Of a stretch of 24,801 nucleotides of DNA, positions 1 through 7,513 are shown one piece after another. The notes under the pieces were generated by a model. That model was given only the letters and a program-made list of their open reading frames with translations. It ran no database searches and was not told where the DNA came from. The stretch covers positions 1 through 24,801 of the forward strand of contig JBBTUF010000056.1 of assembly GCA_038063855.1 (NCBI GenBank). Direction: 5' to 3'. Numbering within the stretch: position 1 is the stretch's first letter; each line of letters starts with the position of its first letter. This stretch comes from JBBTUF01 sp038063855. GTDB lineage: Bacteria > Patescibacteriota > Minisyncoccia > Ryanbacterales > GWA2-47-10b. The position numbers were made by a program, and so were the translations under genes.

Positions 1-246
1 TGGGTAATATTTTTTTATATCGTCAATATCAAACTCTTCAAGAATACTTTCTTTGGGTTCTCGCTCAAGTAAAAATCGAAATGCGTCTCGTATAAGCTCT
101 TCGCGGGTGCGCCCAGCTCCAAGATATTCAAACAATTCATCGCTAAGAGTTACGCGGAAAGACCGAGCAGTTGTAAACGAATCCACCACCACGTCATACA
201 ATCCGTGTTCTATTTCTTCTACATCAATTTGCGCTGTTCGGCTCAT
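1..246 (-). CDS. Small conserved protein, C-terminal end cut by window edge
   Basis: The reading frame starts at an ATG at 246 and stays open to the window edge, giving 82 residues that begin MSRTAQIDVEEIEHGLYDVV. The middle reads like a short strand followed by helices (SFRVTLSDELFEYLGAGRTREELIRD), then an acidic tail ending DIDDIKKYYP at the edge. The start overlaps the stop of the upstream Gmad2 gene by one base (TAATG), so the two are probably translationally coupled. It resembles small hypothetical proteins that I associate with Parcubacteria genomes, and the strand-then-helix layout suggests a compact DNA-binding or antitoxin-like fold. That functional idea is weak and no catalytic motif is visible. 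It is probably only a few residues short of complete. Confidence 0.7.
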   Translation of the reverse strand, partial: MSRTAQIDVEEIEHGLYDVVVDSFTTARSFRVTLSDELFEYLGAGRTREELIRDAFRFLLEREPKESILEEFDIDDIKKYYP

Positions 247-737
247 TATTGTTCGAAGTTAATAGGAATTTCAATAGACTTTGATTTTTGAATGTCTCCA
301 CTCGGATTATCATTTTCAAAAAGAATAAAACCGGTAGTCGTGGTTGATTTTGTAAATGCAACACTCCCCATGAAAGGCACAAAGTCTGTCGTCATCCAAT
401 CTGCAGTTGCCTGTATCGGCACGCGCGCAAGCACCTTTCTATTTGCGTCTAAAATTGTTACTGGGAATGACGCTTCAAAAAACCACGTACCTCGAGCTTC
501 ACCTGAAATATTTACCGGACTTTTGATGACGTCGTTTTGCTTCGGAGAATTTACTTTAATATCTTCGGTAATCTGGGAAGGTGCTCCGACGTTATCAGTC
601 GGAGTCCCGATTTCATTGTTTTGATTATTTAATGAAGCGTCGGGAACGACAGGTACTGGCTTTGCCGGAAACAATCGCAAAATAATTGCGAGTACAATCA
701 ATAATACTATAAGCCCCCCGTAAATCTTGCCTCTCAT
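246..737 (-). CDS. Membrane-anchored Gmad2 immunoglobulin-like domain protein
   Basis: This 163-residue protein has an N-terminal hydrophobic anchor (about residues 7-22, GGLIVLLIVLAIILRL), a Pro/Asn/Thr-rich linker to about residue 58, and then a Gmad2-type domain (IKVNSPKQNDVIKSPVNISG, TWFFEASFPV, ADWMTTDFVPF, ENDNPSG). Gmad2 is the Ig-like domain first described with spore-germination proteins. In non-sporulating bacteria it appears in extracytoplasmic envelope proteins, which fits the anchor here. It has no lipobox cysteine, so it is more likely a signal-anchor protein than a lipoprotein. It starts 8 bases after the leuS stop, and its stop overlaps the next gene. The linker (residues 45-53, TPTDNVGAP) is encoded by a perfect 7-bp-arm palindrome related to one in leuS. 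Confidence 0.8.
   Translation of the reverse strand: MRGKIYGGLIVLLIVLAIILRLFPAKPVPVVPDASLNNQNNEIGTPTDNVGAPSQITEDIKVNSPKQNDVIKSPVNISGEARGTWFFEASFPVTILDANRKVLARVPIQATADWMTTDFVPFMGSVAFTKSTTTTGFILFENDNPSGDIQKSKSIEIPINFEQ
584..604. repeat. Coding palindrome, CTCCGAC / GTCGGAG
   Basis: CTCCGAC (584-590) and GTCGGAG (598-604) are perfect inverted repeats separated by a 7-base loop (GTTATCA). The site lies inside the linker of the Gmad2 protein and encodes TPTDNVGAP on the minus strand. The same arms occur in leuS at 2254-2277, where the peptide is TPTPAGVGAP. The shared arms and shared peptide core suggest copies of one small palindromic element rather than chance. Confidence 0.6.
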
Positions 738-745
738 GCTAATTA

Positions 746-3157
746 TTATACAACTATATTGATTAACCGCCTTGGAACAAAAATTATTTTTTTGGGCGTT
801 TTTCCTGCAAGCTGTGTCTTTATTTTTTCTCTACTTAACGCAAGTATTGCTGCGTCTTTTTCGTTTATATCAATTTCTGTTTCGACTGAATCACGCATTT
901 TCCCATTTATTTGAATGACGAGCGTAAAAGTTAAATCTTCTGCTATAGCTTTCGCCTCAGGCCACGAGGTGCGGTGAATTGAACTTTCATTTTTTAATAC
1001 TTCCCGCCAAATTTCTTCTGCAAGATGTGGTGCAAGAGGGGCGAGCATTTTAAGTAACGCATACGAGGCGCGCGCGCTTGGCGCCTCTTCAAGCTGGCTT
1101 AGCAACTGCATTAAACTTGAAATCGCCGTATTGTACTTGAGCTGCTCTATATCTCCAGATACTTTTCTGATCGTTTTTTGAGCATAGTTTTCGGTTTCAG
1201 CATCATGCTTATCAGTATTATTTTTATTTTCGAAGTACTGCCACACGCGAGCTAAAAATCGCGTTATACCACGAATACCAGTATCGTTAAAATCTCCGCC
1301 GTCTTCAAGGGGCGCCAGAAATGCCAAATACATGCGTACCGAATCAGCACCGTACACACGAATATATTCATCAGGGCTTACGACATTACCTTTTGATTTC
1401 GACATCTTTGCTCCATCTTTTACGATGAGGCCGTGAGAACGAAAACAGGTAATTGGTTCCCCTCCCGAATCTTTTGCAAACGAAAGAAAATTCATGTCAT
1501 GTAAAGCCATTGAAACAAAACGAACATAGAGAAGATGCAATACTGCATGCTCAGACCCGCCAATATACATACTAACCGGAAGCCATTTGTTTGCGCGCTC
1601 GGGTGAAACAAATTCTTTCGTATTTTTTGGATCGAGATATCGCAAATAATACCAAGCGGAATCTAAGAACGTATCAGATACATCGGTCTCACGGCGCGCC
1701 TCGCCGCCGCACTCCGGGCATGTTGTTTTATAAAATTCTGGAATATTTGCAAGCGGTGATTTGTCGGTTCCTGTTGGACGAAACTCTTTAACGTCGGGCA
1801 AGCGCACGGGCAAATTCTCCTCACGCTCGGGCATCCATTTGTCGCATTTGTCGCACCAAATCATAGGTATTGGTGGCCCCCAATACCTTTGACGAGATAT
1901 GAGCCAATCGCGTAGACGATACTGAATTTTTTGTTCACCCCCCACATGCGTTACAATCTTCTCTTTTGCGTCTTGAGATGATAGGCCTTCAAACTTTCCA
2001 GAATTTATCAATTTACCATCTCCTGTAAATACATCCCCTTCGCCTTCTACTACTTTTTTTATTGGTAAGTCATATTTTCTTGCAAATTCGAAGTCGCGCT
2101 CATCATGCGCAGGAACAGCCATAATGGCACCTGTGCCGTACCCAGAAAGCACATAATCGCTAATCCAAACTGGAATCTTCTCATTATTTATAGAATTAAC
2201 CGCAGAAATGCCCGAAAAAATCCCTGTCTTTTCCCCCGACGTTTTAGTCGGGGCTCCGACCCCTGCGGGCGTCGGAGTTTCCAAACATTTCATTACATAT
2301 GCACGGACCTCATCTGATACTTGCCAACCTACATCCATCCAAAACTTCGCAAGCTCTGGCGAAACTGCAATAAATGTTGCGCCATATAAAGTATCCGGTC
2401 GGGTGGTAAAAATATCCACAAAATGTTTTTTATCTTCCTGCCCTGGTACATCGACAAGAAAAAAACGAATACGAGCGCCCTCACTTTTTCCGATCCAATG
2501 CCGCTGAGCGGTTTTAATATTTTCTGACCAGTCTATAACGTCAAGACCGCTGAGCAACCGTTCTGCATAATCGGTAATTTTGAAAAACCACTGTTCGAGG
2601 TTTTTCTTTATTACTTTTGTACTGCACCGCTCGCATTGTCCACTAACAACCTGCTCATCGGCAAGGACAGTTAAACATTTTGGACACCAATTGACTGAGG
2701 CCTTTTTTCTATACGCAAGCCCTCTCTTAAACATTTGTATAAAAATCCACTGCGTCCATTTATAATATTCGGGGTCGTATGTCTCCAATTTCTCCTCCCA
2801 CGCGAATCCATTGCCGATTTCTTCAAGTTGACGATAGAAATTTTTTTCAGTTTTTTTTGAAAGAGTCGCTGGATGCTCACCTATTTTTAGGGCATAGTTT
2901 TCCGAATTAATGCCAAACCCATCGAGACCAATCGGCTCAAACACGTTAAACCCTTGCATGCGTTTGAATCGTCCGTACACATCAACCCCCGTAAAGGTAC
3001 GAACCCCGCCAATATGCAACCCCTCGGCAGAGGGATACGGAAACATCATTAAGTTATAAAACGGCGCTTTTGCAGTATCAAAATCAGGCTCATAGGTTTT
3101 TTCATCCTGCCAACGCGCTTGCCATTTTTTTTCAATTTTTTGAAAATTATATTTCAT
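746..3157 (-). CDS. leuS: Leucyl-tRNA synthetase
   Basis: This class I synthetase attaches leucine to tRNA-Leu in the cytoplasm. The 803 residues are a little shorter than the usual 820-880. The HIGH-equivalent is HIGG (residues 48-51, in AEGLHIGGVR), followed by EPIGLDGFGINSENYALK, the zinc-type cysteines CPKC and CERC (about 160-180), the CP1 editing domain with TTRPDTL and AVPAHDERDFEFA, and KMSKS at 584-588 (GAKMSKSKGNVV). The C-terminal anticodon-binding region ends PRRLINIVV. The ATG at 3157 matches the family N-terminus MKYNFQKIEKKWQ. A double palindrome adds about 15 residues (294-308, PTPAGVGAPTKTSG) in the CP1 domain. HIGG and GINSENYA differ from the textbook HVGH and GLPAENYA, which I take as lineage divergence. 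A likely promoter lies just upstream, and the Gmad2 gene follows at 8 bases. Confidence 0.96.
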   Translation of the reverse strand: MKYNFQKIEKKWQARWQDEKTYEPDFDTAKAPFYNLMMFPYPSAEGLHIGGVRTFTGVDVYGRFKRMQGFNVFEPIGLDGFGINSENYALKIGEHPATLSKKTEKNFYRQLEEIGNGFAWEEKLETYDPEYYKWTQWIFIQMFKRGLAYRKKASVNWCPKCLTVLADEQVVSGQCERCSTKVIKKNLEQWFFKITDYAERLLSGLDVIDWSENIKTAQRHWIGKSEGARIRFFLVDVPGQEDKKHFVDIFTTRPDTLYGATFIAVSPELAKFWMDVGWQVSDEVRAYVMKCLETPTPAGVGAPTKTSGEKTGIFSGISAVNSINNEKIPVWISDYVLSGYGTGAIMAVPAHDERDFEFARKYDLPIKKVVEGEGDVFTGDGKLINSGKFEGLSSQDAKEKIVTHVGGEQKIQYRLRDWLISRQRYWGPPIPMIWCDKCDKWMPEREENLPVRLPDVKEFRPTGTDKSPLANIPEFYKTTCPECGGEARRETDVSDTFLDSAWYYLRYLDPKNTKEFVSPERANKWLPVSMYIGGSEHAVLHLLYVRFVSMALHDMNFLSFAKDSGGEPITCFRSHGLIVKDGAKMSKSKGNVVSPDEYIRVYGADSVRMYLAFLAPLEDGGDFNDTGIRGITRFLARVWQYFENKNNTDKHDAETENYAQKTIRKVSGDIEQLKYNTAISSLMQLLSQLEEAPSARASYALLKMLAPLAPHLAEEIWREVLKNESSIHRTSWPEAKAIAEDLTFTLVIQINGKMRDSVETEIDINEKDAAILALSREKIKTQLAGKTPKKIIFVPRRLINIVV
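2234..2277. repeat. Double palindrome inserted in leuS
   Basis: Two adjacent hairpins lie inside the leuS coding region. CCCCGAC (2234-2240) pairs with GTCGGGG (2247-2253) over a 6-base loop. CTCCGAC (2254-2260) pairs with GTCGGAG (2271-2277) over a 10-base loop that is itself partly self-complementary (CCC/GGG). The units alternate CCGAC, GTCGG, CCGAC, GTCGG, so alternative pairings are possible. The insert keeps the frame and adds a Pro/Thr/Gly/Ala-rich segment to the LeuRS editing domain. The outer arms are identical to those of the palindrome at 584-604. Confidence 0.7.
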
Positions 3158-3166
3158 TCATCTTCT

Positions 3167-3195
3167 AGTCTACGCTATAAGACGTTTGTGGGCAA
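3167..3195 (-). promoter_or_regulatory. Putative leuS promoter
   Basis: On the minus strand, TTGCCC (3195-3190) is followed after 17 bases by TAGACT (3172-3167). Each hexamer matches four of six consensus positions. The -10 ends nine bases before the leuS ATG, which would leave almost no leader. The site sits between the restored plsC stop and leuS. Confidence 0.4.
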
Positions 3196-3228
3196 CAAAA
3201 AGTCGCTCTCGCGAACGGCTTGTTTTGA

Positions 3229-3962
3229 CTATGCTGTATATCCAAGTCTATCACTAATTCGTGTTCGAATTTCAGACGTTATTCGTGGAACATCTTCTAC
3301 CGAGAGACCTTGCGTTTTAATAGGATCTTCGAACGTAACAGTTACAAGAGCGCCCTTCCTGAGCCCTGTGTGCAATCCTTTTTTAGGGCTTCTCCAGCAC
3401 CCTGAATACTTACCGGAAGAATTGGGTATCCATTCTCAATGGCGATTCTCGCAGCCCCAAACTTAAAAGGGCCTAACTTCCCACGCTCGCGTGAGCGTGT
3501 ACCTTCAGGAAAATTAATCAAGTTGCATGTGCGCCACTCTGCTACCCCATCACGTATCGTTTTCATTGATTGGACGTGATCGCTGCGGTTTATCGGAATC
3601 TGTCCACCCCAATACGCGGCGGCATTAATGATCGGAATCCGCTTGACTTCCATCTTAAAAATGAACCGCCCATTTGGAACGAGTGAGATAATCAACGGCA
3701 GATCTAAAACACTTGTGTGATTAGGTGTCACCACAAAATATCTCTCTGATTCAAAAATATCAGCACCGTTTACGGTCAGCTTGATCCCTGCGTACCGTAG
3801 AATATGAGTTGCCCATCGCGCCCGCGCAACATCATCGTATATATAATGCCCGCGCTGCCCGGTACTCCACGATTTCATGTGCCACGCGAGTACTGCAATC
3901 GCAGGAAACCCAACACCCAGTGTTTTCCCGTAGGCCTTTGCAAGGGTTATGAAGTTTTTCAC
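3229..3962 (-). CDS. plsC: 1-acyl-glycerol-3-phosphate acyltransferase (PlsC), frame broken by -1 shift
   Basis: PlsC-type enzymes transfer an acyl chain to lysophosphatidate at the inner membrane in phospholipid synthesis. From a GTG start at 3962, preceded by AAAGGGGG, the frame shows a hydrophobic N-terminus, the catalytic HX4D motif (NHTSVLD, H82 and D87), MEVKRIPI, and the substrate-binding FPEGTRS (151-157). It then ends early at 3342 after an aberrant tail. The missing C-terminus is present in the -1 frame (KGALVTVTFEDPI, ending DRLGYTA, stop 3229-3231). The frames join exactly at A AAA AAG (minus strand, 3384-3378), giving an enzyme of about 244 residues, the normal family size. Either a programmed -1 frameshift or a missing A in a six-A run (mutation or sequencing error) explains it. 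The gene follows tatD by about 60 bases. Confidence 0.85.
3378..3384 (-). promoter_or_regulatory. Candidate -1 slippery heptamer A AAA AAG in plsC
   Basis: On the minus strand the plsC codons read CTA AAA AAG, which contains A AAA AAG in the zero-frame phase required for tandem -1 slippage. This is the heptamer used in E. coli dnaX. A GGAG lies 7 bases upstream, somewhat closer than the stimulatory Shine-Dalgarno-like site of dnaX. I see no strong stem just downstream, which weakens the case. A simple homopolymer indel remains the main alternative. Confidence 0.4.
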
Positions 3963-4021
3963 ACATGCCCCCTTTCTTTAAAAAGATCTGAGAAATCTAC
4001 TACCGTATTAGCACATCGATA

Positions 4022-4900
4022 CTATAAACGGAAGAGCTTTCGAGCATTTGCGGTAGTCGCGGCTGCCACCTCTTCAAATTGCATACCACGAAGCTCGGCT
4101 ACTTTTATAGCGATGTCTCGGACATACAACGGTTCATTGCGCCGACCACGATGCAGAATTGGTGCAACATACGGAGCATCGGTCTCAACCATAATACGAT
4201 CCAACGGAATCTTTTGTACCACTTCATCGTAATTTCGTGCAAACGTTATAACTCCTGTAAAAGAAAGGTGAAAACCGAGACCCAAGAATTTTTGTGCATC
4301 CTCCCACGTACCTACAAAAAAATGAATCGTTCCGCCAACATCGCCCGCTTGCTCCTCTTGTAAAATACGATACAAATCATCATACGCATTGCCCGCTTCG
4401 ACGCGAGGCGAGCGACAATGAATTATAAGTGGTTTTTTGACATCACGCGCAAGACGAATCTGCTCACGAAGTGTATTGTGCTGTAATGTCTTTTCTTCGT
4501 GTGACTGCCCCGTACGATAATAATCAAGCCCACATTCACCAATCGCTACTGTTTTTTTATGTATCGCAATCTCGTGATATAAATCATGATTAAAAACTTC
4601 GGGGCGAGACTGAAAACCTGTTACGCCGACAGCACCATCAGGGCCAACCTCGCCAAGCTCGCTCGCATCAACTTCAAACGAAACCAAGTGAATTGGGTGC
4701 AAGCCAACCGCCGCCCATACACCTTCAGGATACCGTTCTGCATATTTAATCGCGCGCCGCGACGTATCGATCTGCGAACCAACCAAAATCATGCCAATCT
4801 GTTCTGCTAAAGTACGGCGCACAACGTCATCACCGTCAAGTCGAAATGCATTAAAATTAACATGTGCATGAATATCAATTAACTTTAAATCCATACTCAT
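4022..4900 (-). CDS. tatD: TatD-family metal-dependent hydrolase (deoxyribonuclease)
   Basis: This is a 292-residue TIM-barrel amidohydrolase-type enzyme of the TatD family, whose members are metal-dependent DNases implicated in DNA repair and degradation. The metal-ligand series is visible: HAH (H11, H13, in IDIHAHVNF), E in AIGECGLDYYR, H in PLIIHCRSP, H in TIHFFVGTWED and D in MVETDAPYVAP. The family length is usually about 255-290. An acidic stretch near residues 75-100 (EVDASELGEVGPDGAVGVTG) looks like a small insertion. The start overlaps the metG stop by four bases (ATGA), so it is translationally coupled with metG. metG-tatD adjacency is common in bacteria and supports the assignment. 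Confidence 0.93.
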   Translation of the reverse strand: MSMDLKLIDIHAHVNFNAFRLDGDDVVRRTLAEQIGMILVGSQIDTSRRAIKYAERYPEGVWAAVGLHPIHLVSFEVDASELGEVGPDGAVGVTGFQSRPEVFNHDLYHEIAIHKKTVAIGECGLDYYRTGQSHEEKTLQHNTLREQIRLARDVKKPLIIHCRSPRVEAGNAYDDLYRILQEEQAGDVGGTIHFFVGTWEDAQKFLGLGFHLSFTGVITFARNYDEVVQKIPLDRIMVETDAPYVAPILHRGRRNEPLYVRDIAIKVAELRGMQFEEVAAATTANARKLFRL

Positions 4901-6450
4901 ACCTTTTTAGATGGAAATAATGCTTTATGATCTTTCACCACTATATCCCCAATGCCATCTTGCGAGCCAAAAATTTCACAAATCAATCGAGAGGTCTCCG
5001 GCATAAACGGCTCAAGAAGTTTTGAGTTACGAACTATGTGAGCGGCGAGATTCCATAATACTGCTGTTGTCTTTTTAGGATCAGTTTTTACTAGTCGGTA
5101 TGGCTCGTAGTCTTGAACGTACCCATCGAGTAACGAGAAAAAATTCATCAGCAAGGTAATAGCATCTGTGAGTCGTAACTCACTCATTGCTTTTTGATAC
5201 TCCTCCACAACTTCTATGTTAAAATATCGCTCGAGGTTTTCTCCTTCAAGCAATATGCGCGAATCAGATGCTTCCTGCTTCATTGCGCGCCGAGTTGGAA
5301 CTTGCGCGAGAGCTTCTACTGTTGGCCGAGACAACGCCCCATTGTTGTATTTTGTAATCATCGCCGCCGTTCGTGATACCAAATTGCCAATGCCGTGTGC
5401 GAGACTCCCCTCGTACACTTCAGAAAATCGTTCACGGGTTAAGTCTCCATCTTCTCCAAACGATATCTCGCGTGTCATGAAAAATCGAAATGCATCAACA
5501 CCATATTGATCAATAATTTCTTGTGGATGAATCACATTACCGATTGTTTTTGACATTTTTTGTCCACCCGTCAAAATCATGCCGTGTACAAATGCCATCT
5601 TTGGCAAAGGCAAACCAACCGCAAGAAGCATTGCCGGCCAAATAACCGCGTGAAATCGTAAAATATCTTTACCGATAACATGAACGTCAGCGGGCCAGAA
5701 TTTTTTAAAATTTTCATCGTCCGCGCGACCAAATCCGAGTGCGGTCAAATAATTAGGGAGCGCATCAGCCCACACGTAAATCATATGCTCTGGATCTCCG
5801 GGCACTGGAATGCCCCACGAAATATCACGAGCAGGTCGCGAAAAACTAATATCTTCGACACTACTTTTTAAAAACGCGAGAACCTCGTTTTTTCGCGCTT
5901 TCGGCATGATTCGATACTCATCTTTTTCGAGCGCTTTAATAACGCGCGGTACATATTTGGTGAGACGAAAAAAATAATTCTCCTCTTCGATGACTTCTGG
6001 CTTTTGATTGTGGTCAACGCATACACCGTTCACTAAATCTTTTTCCGTCACAAATGCTTCGTGGCCAACACAATACAACCCCTTGTATTGTGCTTTATAC
6101 AAATCCCCTGCGGACTCTAAGGTTCTCCATATTTTTTCCACACCAGGCCAATGCCGTTTCCGATCAGCCGTATAAACAAAATCATCATTTGAAATATTGA
6201 GATACGCAAGAAGTTTTTGAAATTCTGCCCGATGGCCTTCTACAAATTCAAGCGGGGTAATACCTACTTTTTCGGCAGAACGAGCATTTTTTGCACCATG
6301 CTCATCCGTACCAGTCAAAAAAAATGTCTCATCCCCACAACTTCGATGCCAACGCGCGAGAACATCGGCAATAACTTTTTCATACGCATGTCCAATATGT
6401 GGAGGTGCATTTGCATAATCAATAGCAGTCGTAATATAAAATTTTTCCAT
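4897..6450 (-). CDS. metG: Methionyl-tRNA synthetase
   Basis: This class I synthetase charges initiator and elongator tRNA-Met. The 517 residues carry PPHIGHAYEK (HIGH at 18-21), FFLTGTDEHG, the connective-peptide elements YCVGHEAF and CVDHNQKPE, WGIPVPGDP, VWADALPNYLTALG, and the KMSKS-type loop KMSKT at 298-302 (GGQKMSKTIGNVI). The C-terminal helical anticodon domain ends PSKKV. There is no C-terminal tRNA-binding (OB) domain, so this is the short form. The ATG at 6450 matches the family start MEKFYITT. It begins 11 bases after the stop of the upstream membrane protein and overlaps tatD by 4 bases, placing it in the M16-to-leuS gene run. Confidence 0.97.
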   Translation of the reverse strand: MEKFYITTAIDYANAPPHIGHAYEKVIADVLARWHRSCGDETFFLTGTDEHGAKNARSAEKVGITPLEFVEGHRAEFQKLLAYLNISNDDFVYTADRKRHWPGVEKIWRTLESAGDLYKAQYKGLYCVGHEAFVTEKDLVNGVCVDHNQKPEVIEEENYFFRLTKYVPRVIKALEKDEYRIMPKARKNEVLAFLKSSVEDISFSRPARDISWGIPVPGDPEHMIYVWADALPNYLTALGFGRADDENFKKFWPADVHVIGKDILRFHAVIWPAMLLAVGLPLPKMAFVHGMILTGGQKMSKTIGNVIHPQEIIDQYGVDAFRFFMTREISFGEDGDLTRERFSEVYEGSLAHGIGNLVSRTAAMITKYNNGALSRPTVEALAQVPTRRAMKQEASDSRILLEGENLERYFNIEVVEEYQKAMSELRLTDAITLLMNFFSLLDGYVQDYEPYRLVKTDPKKTTAVLWNLAAHIVRNSKLLEPFMPETSRLICEIFGSQDGIGDIVVKDHKALFPSKKV

Positions 6451-6461
6451 AGAAAGAAATA

Positions 6462-7499
6462 TTAAATGATATTCTTTTTACGATCAACAATATCGTTGAG
6501 ATACTCAACGAGCACCACAGCAAGTGGGATTGCAATAATAACGCCCATCATACCAGCAAGCTTACCACCAATAAGAATCGCGATAATAGCAAGCAACGGC
6601 GGCACACCAACGGTCTTGCGGACCACTTGAGGATAAATAAGATGATTTTCCATCTGCTGAACAATGAAATAAATACCAGCAACGAGTAGCCCCAATAAAG
6701 GCTCTTGAATAGAAGCTACTGCAATGGCGGGGATCGCAGCCATCACGGGACCAAAATACGGAATAATCTCAAAGAGCGCTGACAATATTGAAAGAATAAA
6801 TGCGTATTGTACCTGCAAAATAGTGAGAGCAATAAATACGATAACACCGATTATCAGGCCGAGAAGCATTTGTCCTTGTAGCCACCTGCCGATTTTTCGC
6901 TGCGACCGTGCCCACAAACCAAGCACATACGCTTCGTGCTCTTTTGGAGTAACGATGCGTAAAACATCAGCGATGCCATCTTCTTGCACTGCGAGATAAA
7001 ACGATATGACAATCACAAACACAAACGCAAAAATGCCAGAAAACAGAGAAGAGCCAACAGTAAAAATGCCAGCAACTGCATTATCAACATATGAATTTGC
7101 CTCTGAAGTCGCGCGTCCCAACTGAAAAACAATCGAATCTAACGGAAGAAATCCAACCTTTGCTTGCAATTGCCTAAGCCCAGCCTCAACCAAAGTTGGC
7201 AAGCGTGTAATAAACTGCTGAAAATCGCTTGCGAGTGGTGGAATTAATAAAGTAAAAATCGCGATAAAACCTGCTATACCGCCGACATATGTAATGAGTA
7301 CCGCAAGAACGCGTGGTATATGATATTTGCCAAACCAATTTACTAACGGCTCTACCGCAGAGGCAATTACAACCGCGACCAGAATGATTAAAACAATATC
7401 ACGAATAACAAACAAAAAAAGAACCCCAAGTAACACCAACGCAATCCGTAAGATTGTTCCAGTTGTAATTTCTATGACTGTATTTTTTTGGGGAGCCAT
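6462..7499 (-). CDS. AI-2E family / PerM-type membrane transporter
   Basis: This integral membrane protein has about 345 residues and the hydropathy pattern of the AI-2E (PerM/TqsA-like) family. It has two N-terminal helices (RIALVLLGVLFLFVIRDIVLIILVAVVIASAVEP, closed by the family-typical EPLVNWF), a helix near GGIAGFIAIFTLLIPPL, a large extracytoplasmic region, and a C-terminal helix cluster including FEIIPYFGPVMAAIPA and a terminal IGGKLAGMMGVIIAIPLAVVLVEY. The EIIPYFGP and GGKLAG-type motifs are family signatures. The transported substrate is not predictable, because members range from autoinducer-2 to Na+/H+ exchange. I chose the ATG at 7499 (MAPQKN). An in-frame TTG at 7517 overlapping the M16 stop is an alternative that adds six residues. 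No Shine-Dalgarno site is obvious. Confidence 0.9.
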   Translation of the reverse strand: MAPQKNTVIEITTGTILRIALVLLGVLFLFVIRDIVLIILVAVVIASAVEPLVNWFGKYHIPRVLAVLITYVGGIAGFIAIFTLLIPPLASDFQQFITRLPTLVEAGLRQLQAKVGFLPLDSIVFQLGRATSEANSYVDNAVAGIFTVGSSLFSGIFAFVFVIVISFYLAVQEDGIADVLRIVTPKEHEAYVLGLWARSQRKIGRWLQGQMLLGLIIGVIVFIALTILQVQYAFILSILSALFEIIPYFGPVMAAIPAIAVASIQEPLLGLLVAGIYFIVQQMENHLIYPQVVRKTVGVPPLLAIIAILIGGKLAGMMGVIIAIPLAVVLVEYLNDIVDRKKNII

Positions 7500-7513
7500 G
7501 ATTCTTTTATCGA

